Shown here in pieces: positions 34,001 to 41,983 of a stretch of DNA of 64,000 bases; position 1 is the first letter of the stretch, and the number at the start of each line of letters is the position of its first letter. A program made the position numbers and the translations under genes. The stretch covers positions 248,001-312,000 of the forward strand of contig JAEWPV010000016.1 of NCBI GenBank assembly GCA_023460535.1, written 5' to 3'. Source of the stretch: Bacillota bacterium (GTDB lineage Bacteria > Bacillota > Clostridia > Oscillospirales > Ruminococcaceae). The notes under the pieces were generated by a model. The model was given only the letters and a program-made list of their open reading frames with translations, was not told where the DNA came from and did not search any database.

Positions 34001-34436
34001 CATGAATGGTCTTTTGATAGATGACCCCGAGGTGCTGCTGGGGATGGAGAAGGAAGGGCGGGGCGTGTTTATCCCCGCAAAGGTAGTAAAAACTACCGCC
34101 GCCGACGGCACCGAGCAGTACGAGGTGGATAAACGCTCCAAGGTCGCCAGCCTAGAGAACATGGGCAGGCTGCACCGGCATATCAACCGGCTGGTGGAGG
34201 ATATGGCGGGTGCGCTGCACGGGGGCGACATTGACGCCGTGCCGGTGTTGGGGGCCGATTACACCCCATGCAGCTACTGCGAGTTTTCTCACGTCTGCGG
34301 TCACGAGGACGGCGACGCGGTAACGGAGATACAAAGTATTCCAAGCCAGGAACTGTTTGCACGGATGGAGGTGGAGACACATGGCACGCAACTGGACACC
34401 GGAGCAGCAAAACGCAATTACAGCGCGTGGCGGTAG
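31038..34436 (+). CDS. addB: ATP-dependent helicase/nuclease subunit B (AddB)
   Basis: This 1132-residue subunit of the AddAB double-strand-break resection complex feeds RecA. It has Walker A GRSGSGKT near the N-terminus (about 7-14) and a UvrD-like but largely inactive helicase core. The C-terminal RecB-type nuclease has RVVDYKSGAKTF. The iron-sulfur cluster Cys set is visible: YRCRFSY (about 752-758) and, at the C-terminus, CSYCEFSHVCGHE. The ATG at 31038 follows AAAGGGGG; upstream in-frame starts lack such a site. It overlaps addA by 56 bases, an unusually long but clear overlap. Confidence 0.95.
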   Translation: MLRLVLGRSGSGKTHRIRALISQAAEQGYDKIYLLVPEQFSFESERALYHELGAQKSLTVEVLSFTRLANLVFRAYGGLSKHYVDDCARRMLMSVALSELQDHLTVYKRHHAAPAFVKNMLTVITEFKNAAVTPHLLQQAGRNAQSEALRAKTDELALIYNAYEALLARGYADPLDDLPAANRLLEQHNLFAGAAFFVDEFKGFTAVELQTLSYVIRGARDCTVALCADSLSDNEQGMGLFSPVISVANTLVRIAKEQGVAVASPERLTSPQRFQTEALCAVEHGLFNFTPQPAACPADGVRVYSAQGPYEELELVAAEITRLVQQEQLRYRDVVVIARDIASYQTALESVFPRYGIPYFFDLTQTIERAPVIACALYAAECAATNLNTDSLLALLKTGLSGLAPIDIADLENYAYVWDIRGGVWRTEFTKNPRGFADELTDADKRRLANLNTLRQTVIPPLAAFADAVREANGGQFARALYRYLLESGAQGAVTRQIELARQQGCHNDAQEHARVWDTLMGILDSFAAVLGAQGMTARRALELLRLAANAYDMGSIPQTLDQVLVGSAERIRAASPKAVFVIGAVEGVFPLNPQGGGLLSDSEREALIEQGLQLSGTRERRAVEERFIAYKALTCGSQTLTVSYPRQGVKGDAFYPSVIVRRLTQLFEGLPVRDAASLGEEAYIVNDTTVLSAAARHGAKETPFTAALHELIADQKRSDALCTGKTPFAIGDEKVARALFGEELVLSPTGLETFYRCRFSYFLRYGIRLKKREKARLSPLEAGSLIHYALQQLLAQHSVAQLNDMTAAVRRKLIHALLTDYLNTHMGGKEDKPARFAYLFGRLASTVERLIGQLIAELMHSEFVPDAFELPIKKGEEVEPVALVTPTGARVMVQGQVDRVDVMTKNGKRYIRVVDYKSGAKTFHLSDVYYGLNMQMLLYLFTLSASERYQNSIAAGVLYMPAQNPIADVLRDTDERELKQKQTEQLRMNGLLIDDPEVLLGMEKEGRGVFIPAKVVKTTAADGTEQYEVDKRSKVASLENMGRLHRHINRLVEDMAGALHGGDIDAVPVLGADYTPCSYCEFSHVCGHEDGDAVTEIQSIPSQELFARMEVETHGTQLDTGAAKRNYSAWR

Positions 34437-37400
34437 TCTGCTGGTTTCGGCGGCCGCGGGCAGCGGCAAGACGGCGGTGCTTGTCGAGCGCGTCATACGG
34501 CGCATCGAAGACCCTGTGAACCCTGTGCGCGCCGACCGTCTGGTGGTCGCCACCTTTTCAAACGCGGCGGCGGCAGAAATCCGCGAGCGGGTGGAGGCTG
34601 CGCTGGAGGAGCGGCTAGCGCAACGCCCCGACGACCTGGGGCTGCGCCGCCAGCAGATGCTGCTTGCCAAGGCGCATATCGGTACCATTCACGCGTTCTG
34701 CCTTGATTTAATCCGCACGAACTTTCAGGCGCTCGCCGTGCCCTGTGATTGCTCCATCGGAGACGAGAACGAGCTGGCACAGCTAAGGTTCGACGCGTGC
34801 GAGGAGGTTATCGAGGAGGCATACGCCGCAGGGGAGAAACCGTTTTTTGAGTTGGTTGAGCTTGTAAGCGGCTCGCGGGATGACCGCGCCCTTGCCCAGA
34901 CGATTGACCGTTTGCACGGGTTTGTGCGCTCCCACCCGTTCCCCGAGGATTGGCTCGCCGAAACCCTTGCTCAGTACGACCACGAGCGAGCCGTACATAA
35001 AACAGCATGGGGCGCGCTGATTCTGTCATACGCCGCGCAGGCGCTTTGCCATGCCGTGCGCTCGCTTACGTGGGCGGTGGACGCCATTGCGGCGGATGAA
35101 AAGCTGGCTAAGGCATACCTTGGTGCGTTTACCGAGGACAAAGACGGCGCCAAAAAACTGTTGGCTCTTGCACAAAGCGAGGATTGGGACGGGCTGTACG
35201 GTGCGCTGCGCGGTTGTGAGTTTGCGCGCCTCGGCGCGCTGCGCGGCTTTGAAGACGCGGCATTCAAGGAGAGGCTTTTGGCTGTGCGCAAGGGTTATAA
35301 GGACACCGTGGCAGCTCTGCGCGACCGCCAGTTTTGCGCAACGGCGGCACAGCATCACGACGATATGCTCGACCTGTACCCAAAGGTCGGCGTGCTGTTT
35401 GAGCTTGTTCGCCGGTTTTCCGTACGCTATGAGGAGAAAAAGCGCGAACGTGCCCTGCTTGATTTTTCCGACCTCGAGCAGCTCGCCCTTCGTTTGCTGG
35501 TGGAAAAATGCGACGGCAAGGCACAGCCGTCCTCTTTGGCACGCGTCGTTGCCGAAAACATAGAAGAGATTTACATCGACGAATATCAGGATGTAAATGA
35601 GGCGCAGGACGAGATATTCGGCGCAATTTCTAACCAGCGCAGAAACCTGTTTATGGTGGGCGATGTCAAGCAGAGCATCTATCGCTTTCGCCACGCAAGC
35701 CCCGAGCTGTTTTTGCGGTATAAGGACGAGTTCTCCGGCTACGATGGTGTGACCTATCCCGCACGGATTACGCTCGGGCGCAATTTTCGCAGCCGCAAGG
35801 GCGTGACCGACGCCGTCAACTTCCTTTTCCATCAAATTATGAGCCGCGAGGCGGGCGAAATTGATTACAGCGGCGACGAGCTGCTGATACCCGTCGCGCA
35901 GTACCCCCAGGCAGACGGTGCCCAGGCGCATCTGCATCTGCTCGATTTGTCCGAAGCAGCGGATGACCTGACCGCGGCACAGCTGGAGGCGCGCCATATT
36001 GGGCGTGTCATACAGGAGCTGGTGGCGCAGGGACTTATGGTTACCGACAAGGGGGAGCAGCGCCCAGCTTCGTATGGCGATTTTGCCATATTGCTGCGAT
36101 CGGTAAAGGATCGCGCGCCGGTGTATGCCAAGGAGCTTGCCGCAATGGGTGTCCCCGTTATGGGGGATGTGGGCGGTGATGCGCTTAAGGCGCGGGAGGT
36201 TGCGGTGCTTATCTCGCTGCTGCGGATTGTGGACAATCCGCTGTCCGACATCGACCTTGCCGCCGTGCTGCTTTCGCCCATGTTCGGGTTCACCGCCACC
36301 GAGCTTTCCCGTATTCGGCTTTGCGCCCCGCGTGAGCCGTTGTATCTTGCGGTGTCCCGGTACGGGGAGCAGGACGAAAAAACGCGGCAGTGCCTTGCGG
36401 TGCTTTCCCGACTGCGCACCGATTCGGTCACCCTTTCGGTGGATCGGTTAATCGAACGCGCCTATCAGCTGACCGATTACGACCTGCGGGTACGCGCAAT
36501 GCCAAACGGCGCGAAGCGGATGGCAAACCTGCGCCTCTTGTGCGAATACGCCCATGCCCGCGAGCAAGCGGGCTACGGTGGGTTGTCCGGCTTTGTAGGG
36601 TACCTGTCCCGCATGGCGGAGCAGGGGCAGACACTGGGGGAAGCTCCCGCGTTTTACGACACCGACGACACGGTAAAAATCATGAGCATCCATAAGTCAA
36701 AGGGTCTGGAGTACCCCGTCTGCTTTGTGGCGGACTGCGCAAAGCAGTTTAACCGCAGGGATGCGTCGCAGCAAAGCCTGTTGCACCCACGTCTCGGCTT
36801 TTCGTGCAAACGGCGAGAGACCGCGGCGTTAAAGCAGTATACCACCGTGCCGCACGAGGCGCTCAAGCTAGCCATCTTAAAAGGCTCGGTCGCAGAGGAG
36901 ATGCGGGTGCTATATGTAGCGCTCACCCGCGCAAAGGAGCATCTGTACATCACGTGTGCGGAAAAAAATCCCGAGAAAAAGCTTTCGCGGCTTGGGGTGA
37001 CCATTACAACAAACGAAACGGTGGACCCGTTTGCCGCAATGAGTGCGGCAAGCTTTTCGGACTGGGTGCTCACCGCAGCGCTGCGAAGACCCGAGGCGGG
37101 GCAGCTGCGCGAGCTTGCGGGGCTGGATAACAGCGTCACACTTTCGGCTACGGGGGAGGACGCATGGCAGATGGCGTTAATAAGACCCGATGGCGGCCAG
37201 GTGGTGCAAACGCAGGAGCAAGACGACGAACCGATTATTGCGTGTGCCCCCGACCCGGAGCTGCTGCAGCGGCTTAAGGAAAAACTTACGTATCGCTACC
37301 CTTACTCCCGCAGCGTGGAGATACCAACCAAGCTTGCGGTGTCCGATCTTGCAAAGCAGTCGGGTACGGTGCTGCTTTCCACCCCCTCGTTTGCGCAGTC

Positions 37401-37920
37401 GGAGGGGTTGACCCCTGCACAGAAGGGCAACGCGCTGCACAAATTTATGCAGTTTGCGGATTATGAAAACGCGAAAAAAGACCCGGCCGCCGAGCTTGCA
37501 CGGATGCGGCAGCTCTGCTTTTTAACCGCCGAGGAGACCGAGGCGGTGGACCGCTCGGCACTCGCGACGTTCTTTGGCAGTGCCCTTGCGCAGCGGATGT
37601 TTGCGTCGCCCCGCGTGCTGCGCGAGCTAAAGTTTGTTTCGGCGCTTGACGCCGGGGAGTTTTCGGGCGACGAAGCAGCCGCAAAAGCGCAGGAGGACAG
37701 CATCATGATACAGGGCGTTGCGGACTGCGTGTTTTACGAGGACGACGCACTGGTAATCGTGGATTACAAGACCGATCGGGTCAAGGATGCAAAGCAGCTG
37801 GCAGAGCGCTATGCCGCGCAGCTGCACTATTATAGGCGCGCGCTCGAGCGCAGCCTCGCACGTCCTGTCAAGCAATGCATCCTGTATTCGTTTGCGCTAG
37901 ATAGCGAGATTGAAGTGTAG
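34381..37920 (+). CDS. addA: ATP-dependent helicase/nuclease subunit A (AddA)
   Basis: This 1179-residue UvrD-type 3'-5' helicase with a C-terminal nuclease works with AddB. It has a Q-motif NWTPEQQNAI, Walker A SAAAGSGKTAVL, motif II YIDEYQDVNEAQ, NFRSRKGV, motif V KIMSIHKSKGLEYP and motif VI VLYVALTRAKEHLYI. The RecB-like nuclease has GNALHKFMQ and VIVDYKTDRVKD near the C-terminus. The ATG at 34381 is preceded by GGAGGTGGAG inside the 3' end of addB; the ATG 24 bases earlier is less well placed. Confidence 0.96.
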   Translation: MARNWTPEQQNAITARGGSLLVSAAAGSGKTAVLVERVIRRIEDPVNPVRADRLVVATFSNAAAAEIRERVEAALEERLAQRPDDLGLRRQQMLLAKAHIGTIHAFCLDLIRTNFQALAVPCDCSIGDENELAQLRFDACEEVIEEAYAAGEKPFFELVELVSGSRDDRALAQTIDRLHGFVRSHPFPEDWLAETLAQYDHERAVHKTAWGALILSYAAQALCHAVRSLTWAVDAIAADEKLAKAYLGAFTEDKDGAKKLLALAQSEDWDGLYGALRGCEFARLGALRGFEDAAFKERLLAVRKGYKDTVAALRDRQFCATAAQHHDDMLDLYPKVGVLFELVRRFSVRYEEKKRERALLDFSDLEQLALRLLVEKCDGKAQPSSLARVVAENIEEIYIDEYQDVNEAQDEIFGAISNQRRNLFMVGDVKQSIYRFRHASPELFLRYKDEFSGYDGVTYPARITLGRNFRSRKGVTDAVNFLFHQIMSREAGEIDYSGDELLIPVAQYPQADGAQAHLHLLDLSEAADDLTAAQLEARHIGRVIQELVAQGLMVTDKGEQRPASYGDFAILLRSVKDRAPVYAKELAAMGVPVMGDVGGDALKAREVAVLISLLRIVDNPLSDIDLAAVLLSPMFGFTATELSRIRLCAPREPLYLAVSRYGEQDEKTRQCLAVLSRLRTDSVTLSVDRLIERAYQLTDYDLRVRAMPNGAKRMANLRLLCEYAHAREQAGYGGLSGFVGYLSRMAEQGQTLGEAPAFYDTDDTVKIMSIHKSKGLEYPVCFVADCAKQFNRRDASQQSLLHPRLGFSCKRRETAALKQYTTVPHEALKLAILKGSVAEEMRVLYVALTRAKEHLYITCAEKNPEKKLSRLGVTITTNETVDPFAAMSAASFSDWVLTAALRRPEAGQLRELAGLDNSVTLSATGEDAWQMALIRPDGGQVVQTQEQDDEPIIACAPDPELLQRLKEKLTYRYPYSRSVEIPTKLAVSDLAKQSGTVLLSTPSFAQSEGLTPAQKGNALHKFMQFADYENAKKDPAAELARMRQLCFLTAEETEAVDRSALATFFGSALAQRMFASPRVLRELKFVSALDAGEFSGDEAAAKAQEDSIMIQGVADCVFYEDDALVIVDYKTDRVKDAKQLAERYAAQLHYYRRALERSLARPVKQCILYSFALDSEIEV

Positions 37921-37955
37921 CTTGTTCGGCGTATACTGAGCGTAATCGACAAGGT

Positions 37956-38165
37956 TCAATATACAACAAAGCCCAAGGCCTCAATGCGTTCGATGATGTC
38001 CTCCCGCGCAAGGTCGGCGCCAATGATGCTTAAGCTGTGCCGAAAGGCGTTTACGGTTACGCATTCCACACCGGGCATGGTGCACACCGCGTCGCGCAGC
38101 GCGGCCTCGTCATGCGGATTGTGAATTTCGTCGATGGTTAAGACGATGTTATTTTCTTCTGCCAT
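37956..38165 (-). CDS. Small HMA-fold-like protein lacking the CxxC metal motif
   Basis: This 69-residue protein has the beta-alpha-beta-beta-alpha-beta plan of heavy-metal-associated domains: IVLTIDEIH, a helix DEAALRDAVCTM, PGVECVTVNAFRHSLSI, a helix REDIIERIEALG, and FVVY. PGV..V.V and IE.LG.. are typical of CopZ/HMA domains. The metal-binding loop GMxCxxC is replaced by IHNPHDE, so no Cys pair is present; two His residues remain. The start is ATG with GGAG upstream. It is single and convergent with addA. Function is unknown; it may bind another ligand. Confidence 0.65.
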   Translation of the reverse strand: MAEENNIVLTIDEIHNPHDEAALRDAVCTMPGVECVTVNAFRHSLSIIGADLAREDIIERIEALGFVVY

Positions 38166-38337
38166 ACTACTGCTCCGTTTCTGCCGTTATAACGGCGAGA
38201 CAGGGTGAATGTTCATACCAGTAGTAGTTTGCTTGCGCGATATTACAAAATTCGCGCCAATTATTGCTTGCAGGTAAAACTAGTGCTAAAAAACCTGTGC
38301 CCGACTTAAGCAAATAGAAATATAGCTAATATACTAC

Positions 38338-38366
38338 TTGACAAGTAGAGCGGATGTTGCTAATAT
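38338..38366 (+). promoter_or_regulatory. Promoter of the infC-rpmI-rplT operon
   Basis: TTGACA (38338-38343) and TAATAT (38361-38366) are 17 bp apart, giving a start near 38373 and a 5' leader of about 180 bases. The 170 bases between the HMA-like gene and this promoter contain no gene. Confidence 0.8.
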
Positions 38367-38372
38367 TATATG

Positions 38373-38550
38373 GAAAACAAAGCAGAACCACAGCCGTTCT
38401 CACCCGTACGCTTGTTTGCGTTACGGCGTTCAATATTTTCTCATCGCCGGTATAGCGGCGTTGTGCGGTATTGTTGCGCGGATGGCTTTGCTGTCCGCGC
38501 TTTGTGTTTACTTAAGTAATTTTGAAAAAGAGCTTTGGAGGTGCTTTACT
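38373..38550 (+). promoter_or_regulatory. infC operon leader with an attenuator-like hairpin
   Basis: CGCCG-GTATAG-CGGCG (about 38450-38465) is followed by a larger hairpin in which GCGCGGA (38476-38482) pairs with TCCGCGC (38494-38500) and is followed by TTTGTGTTTACTT. This resembles an intrinsic terminator within a leader. In Bacillus the infC operon is controlled by L20 binding to such a leader. The resemblance here is positional and structural only. Confidence 0.5.
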
Positions 38551-39078
38551 ATCAGCAAAAAGGATATGCTTATCAACGAGGACATTCGCGACAAAGAGGT
38601 GCGTGTGGTGGGAAATGACGGCTCCCAGTTGGGCATCATGACCTCGCGTGACGCGCTTAAGCTTGCGTTGGAACAAAATCTTGACTTAGTTAAGATTGCT
38701 CCTCAGGCTACGCCGCCCGTGTGCCGTATTATGGATTACGGCAAGTTTCGCTTTGAACAAGCCAAACGTGAAAAAGACGCGCGCAAAAATCAAAAGATTG
38801 TGGATATCAAAGAGGTGCGCCTTTCACTGAATATCGACACACATGACTTTAACACCAAGCTCAACCACGCCATCCGCTTTTTACAGGACGGCGATAAGGT
38901 AAAGGCGTCCATCCGCTTCCGTGGGCGCGAGATGGCACATTCCAGCATGGGGCTTGAGACGATGAAGCGGTTTGCCGAAGCCTGTTCCGAGGTGGGCAAC
39001 GTTGAAAAGCAGCCAAAGCTTGAAGGGCGCAGCATGCTTATGTTCATTGCGCCCAAACCCACAGCCAGCAACAAGTAA
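38551..39078 (+). CDS. infC: Translation initiation factor IF-3, ATC start
   Basis: This 175-residue factor binds the 30S subunit and checks the initiator codon. The N-terminal domain begins MLINEDIRDKEVRVV and carries GIMTSRDALKLAL; the linker is rich in Lys (FRFEQAKREKDARKNQK); the C-domain has VKEVRL-like DIKEVRLSLNIDTHDFNTK and KVKASIRFRGREM. A strong GGAGGTG (38537-38543) stands exactly 7 bases before ATC at 38551, and the nearest ATG is 22 bases away. infC commonly uses a rare AUU/AUC start to autoregulate. The operon continues with L35 and L20. Confidence 0.92.
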   Translation: MSKKDMLINEDIRDKEVRVVGNDGSQLGIMTSRDALKLALEQNLDLVKIAPQATPPVCRIMDYGKFRFEQAKREKDARKNQKIVDIKEVRLSLNIDTHDFNTKLNHAIRFLQDGDKVKASIRFRGREMAHSSMGLETMKRFAEACSEVGNVEKQPKLEGRSMLMFIAPKPTASNK

Positions 39079-39100
39079 TTTTTAAGGAGGAACCCCCGAT

Positions 39101-39298
39101 ATGCCTAAGATAAAAACACACTCCGGTGCAAAAAAGCGTTTTAGCCTGACCAAGAACGGAAAGGTAAAGCGCGCACACGCTTTTAAGCGCCACATCCTCA
39201 CCAAAAAGAACACCAAGCGCAAGAGAAGTCTGCGTTCTGCCGCGTATGCCGATAAAACCAACGTAGCACAGATTAAGCTTCTCATCCCCTATAAGTAA
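39101..39298 (+). CDS. rpmI: 50S ribosomal protein L35
   Basis: This 65-residue basic protein has the family opening MPKIKTHSGAKKRFSLTKNGKVKR and KRKRSLRSAAYADKTN. Its spacing to infC (22 bases) and rplT (65 bases) shows the usual infC-rpmI-rplT operon. The ATG follows AAGGAGGAA. Confidence 0.97.
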   Translation: MPKIKTHSGAKKRFSLTKNGKVKRAHAFKRHILTKKNTKRKRSLRSAAYADKTNVAQIKLLIPYK

Positions 39299-39363
39299 TA
39301 AACGGTATCAAAGCATTCGGCATCCATTACGTTAAAAACAACCATAACGGAGGTAAATAGAAC

Positions 39364-39717
39364 ATGGCTCGTGTTAAGGGCGCAATGATGACGCGCAAAA
39401 GAAGAAAGAAGATATTAAAGCTTGCCAAGGGCTACTATGGCAGCAAGGGCAGGCTGTTTAAAACCGCGAAACAGGCCGTGATGAAGTCCGGTCAGTACGC
39501 ATATATCGGTCGTAAGCAAAAAAAGCGCAGCTTTCGTCAGCTGTGGATTGCCCGTATCTCGGCTGCAACCAGAGCAAACGGCATGAACTACTCTACGTTC
39601 ATGAACGGATTAAATAAAGCTGGTATTACCTTAAACCGCAAAATGCTTTCGGAGCTTGCAGTATCGGACGCCGAGGCGTTTACCGCGCTGACCGAAAAGG
39701 CAAAGGCTGCTCTGTAA
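39364..39717 (+). CDS. rplT: 50S ribosomal protein L20
   Basis: This 117-residue rRNA-binding protein is needed for early 50S assembly and, in Firmicutes, represses its own operon through the leader. Signatures are RKKILKLAKGYYGSKGRLFKTA, SGQYAYIGRKQKKRSFRQLWIARI and NYSTFMNGLNKAGI. The ATG follows ACGGAGG. Confidence 0.97.
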   Translation: MARVKGAMMTRKRRKKILKLAKGYYGSKGRLFKTAKQAVMKSGQYAYIGRKQKKRSFRQLWIARISAATRANGMNYSTFMNGLNKAGITLNRKMLSELAVSDAEAFTALTEKAKAAL

Positions 39718-39831
39718 TCGATTTTAAGAAATTGCGCCCGTGTCTTGTCTGACCGGGCGTATTTTTTCAGGCACAGCGGGGAGGATAACATTTCCAAACC
39801 ACGATTTATCCGGAAGGAGGCGGTCTTTGCA

Positions 39832-40641
39832 ATGATAATCACCAGTGTGGAAAACCCCGTGGTAAAGCTTGCTGCAAAGCTTGCCGCGTCCAAAAAGGAG
39901 CGCACCCAGCAGGGTTTGTTTGTGATAGAGGGGCTGCGCCTGTGTCTGGACGCGTTGCAAAGCGGCGTGCTGTGCCGGTATGTTTTTTTAACTGCAGACA
40001 CCTATGCAAGGCACTATAACAGTCTTAAACCCGCCCTTTCATCCTACACAAAGGTGTACGAGGTGTCCGATAGCGTGTTTGCAAAGATGAGCGATACCAA
40101 AACCCCACAGGGCGTGCTTTGTGTCTGCGAGCTGGTAGACCATCGCCGTGCGGTTGCGGATATTGATACAAGCGGGTACTACATTGGGCTTGAACGGATT
40201 CAAGACCCCGGAAATCTCGGCACAATCATCCGCACCGCAGAGGCCGTGGGGCTTTCGGGCATTGTACTGGGTGAGGACTGCTGCGATATCTACAGCCCAA
40301 AGGTGATTCGCGCCACGATGGGCGGCGTGTTTCGACTGCCCGTTTTTGTGGGCGACGACACGGCAGCCGTCTGTAAAAAGCTTGGCGAGATGGGCATCGC
40401 CACCTATGCCGCCGTGCCCGATTATAACGCTTGCCCCGTCACACAGGCCGGCTTTTTACCCGGGTGCATTGTGTTTATCGGCAACGAGGGGCAGGGGCTT
40501 TCAACCGAGCTGATTCGCGCATGCAATACGCGCCTAACCATCCCCATGGCGGGTCGCGCCGAATCGTTGAATGCGGCAATGGCAGCGGGTATTATCATGT
40601 GGGAGATGGTTCGTCCGCAATCGGGAGGTGACGCACCGTGA
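39832..40641 (+). CDS. TrmH/SpoU-family RNA 2'-O-methyltransferase
   Basis: This 269-residue SPOUT enzyme has an N-terminal RNA-binding SpoU_sub_bind-like domain (VIEGLRLCLDAL) and the three SPOUT motifs LERIQDPGNLGTIIRTAEA, VFIGNEGQGLS and IPMAGRAESLNAAMAAGI, the last forming the knot that binds SAM. The type usually methylates rRNA (RlmB-like) or tRNA. In Firmicutes this gene often sits near rplT and pheS. The ATG at 39832 follows AAGGAGGCGG. It overlaps dprA by 4 bases. Confidence 0.9.
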   Translation: MIITSVENPVVKLAAKLAASKKERTQQGLFVIEGLRLCLDALQSGVLCRYVFLTADTYARHYNSLKPALSSYTKVYEVSDSVFAKMSDTKTPQGVLCVCELVDHRRAVADIDTSGYYIGLERIQDPGNLGTIIRTAEAVGLSGIVLGEDCCDIYSPKVIRATMGGVFRLPVFVGDDTAAVCKKLGEMGIATYAAVPDYNACPVTQAGFLPGCIVFIGNEGQGLSTELIRACNTRLTIPMAGRAESLNAAMAAGIIMWEMVRPQSGGDAP

Positions 40642-41834
40642 CCGCATATTACATCTGGCTTGCGGGCTGCCTTGGCAGAGGAGCTGCCGCTGCGTACAAC
40701 CTGCTGCGAGAGTACCAAAACCCCCGCGCGTGTTATCAGGCACTGGCTCATAATCCGGCAAGCTGGAACACGTTTTCACCCGAGCAGCGCAAACGCCTGG
40801 ACGCGTTTACTTTGGACGACGCGCACCGGGTGATGGAGTCGTGCGCCAAAAAAGGCATTGACATTTTAACAATAGATAACGTATCATATCCCGAGAGGCT
40901 TAAAAACATCTACGCCCCGCCGGTTGTGCTGTATTCAAGGGGAAAACTGCCCGATTTTGAGCGGCTGATTGCCGTTGCAATTGTGGGCAGCCGCCGTACG
41001 AGCGATTACGGTGCGGCCGCAGCAACAAGGTTGGGGTACGACCTTGCTGCCGCGGGAGCGGTGGTGGTAAGCGGCATGGCGCTTGGTATCGACGCGCGCG
41101 CGCATCGCGGTGCGCTGGACGCCGGCGGCATAACGGCAGCGGTTCTGGGCTGCGGCGCGGATATTGCCTATCCCCCCGAAAACGAGTCACTGATGCTTGA
41201 CATTGAGCAAAACGGTGTGATACTTACCGAATACCCACCCGGAGAAAAGCCGGTTGGCAAGCACTTTCCCGCGCGCAACCGCATCATCGCGGGTTTGTGC
41301 AACGGGGTTGTGGTGGTGGAAGCCCCACAAAAAAGCGGTGCCCTGATTACCGCAACCCTTGCGCTCGAGCAGGGCAGAGACATCTTTGCCGTGCCCGGCA
41401 GTATCTTCAGCGAGGCAGGGGAAGGAACCCTGCGGCTGTTGCGCGACGGCGCAATCCCCGTCGGCAGCGCATATGATATCTTGATTGAATACGAAGGCAT
41501 GTACGCGGACAAGTTAATGCTAAACCGCGTCCCCAGGCGATATTACGATATCGCACCCAAAAAGGCAGAGGCAGCCTCAGCCACAAGGCAAAAACCTGCG
41601 GTGCCTGCCCCACAACTTCCAACAGCCCGTCCGTCCCCGCGCAAAGAAGCGTTGCCGGAGCATCTGAGCCGGCAGGCTGCAGCGGTGTATCAAGCACTGG
41701 AAAAGAACCGTCGCCATGTGGACGAGATTGCGCAGCGCACCGGGTTAACAATGCCCGAGGTGCTCGCGGCACTCACCGAGCTGGAGCTTGAGGAGCTTGC
41801 GCACGCGCATCCCGGCAGGCAGTACTCTGCGTAG
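40638..41834 (+). CDS. dprA: DNA-processing protein DprA
   Basis: This 398-residue protein loads RecA on incoming single-stranded DNA in transformation and is also conserved in non-competent bacteria. It has a Rossmann-like core VAIVGSRRTSDYGAAAATRL, VVVSGMALGIDARAHRGAL, AVLGCGADIAYPPEN, KHFPARNRIIAGLCNGVVVVEA and LEQGRDIFAVPGSI. A C-terminal winged-helix domain (about 340-398) follows. The start is GTG, overlapping the methyltransferase stop (GTGA). The dprA-topA-trmFO order is standard in Firmicutes. Confidence 0.95.
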   Translation: MTAYYIWLAGCLGRGAAAAYNLLREYQNPRACYQALAHNPASWNTFSPEQRKRLDAFTLDDAHRVMESCAKKGIDILTIDNVSYPERLKNIYAPPVVLYSRGKLPDFERLIAVAIVGSRRTSDYGAAAATRLGYDLAAAGAVVVSGMALGIDARAHRGALDAGGITAAVLGCGADIAYPPENESLMLDIEQNGVILTEYPPGEKPVGKHFPARNRIIAGLCNGVVVVEAPQKSGALITATLALEQGRDIFAVPGSIFSEAGEGTLRLLRDGAIPVGSAYDILIEYEGMYADKLMLNRVPRRYYDIAPKKAEAASATRQKPAVPAPQLPTARPSPRKEALPEHLSRQAAAVYQALEKNRRHVDEIAQRTGLTMPEVLAALTELELEELAHAHPGRQYSA

Positions 41835-41983
41835 AAACTTCCTTTTACAATGAACACCCTTCTTCTTGCGCGGTTTTCTCGCCGGAGTTTCATATATAGC
41901 AACAGACAGGTTGCCGGGTGAATAACCCGTTAGAGTTTGGTTTCATGTCTTTTTGGCATGAAAACAGAAAGGCATGGTATTAC

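Noticed and set aside
35026..35997. Minus-strand open frame of 323 codons opposite addA
   Set aside because: It is antisense to a gene with complete helicase motifs; no start context or domain.
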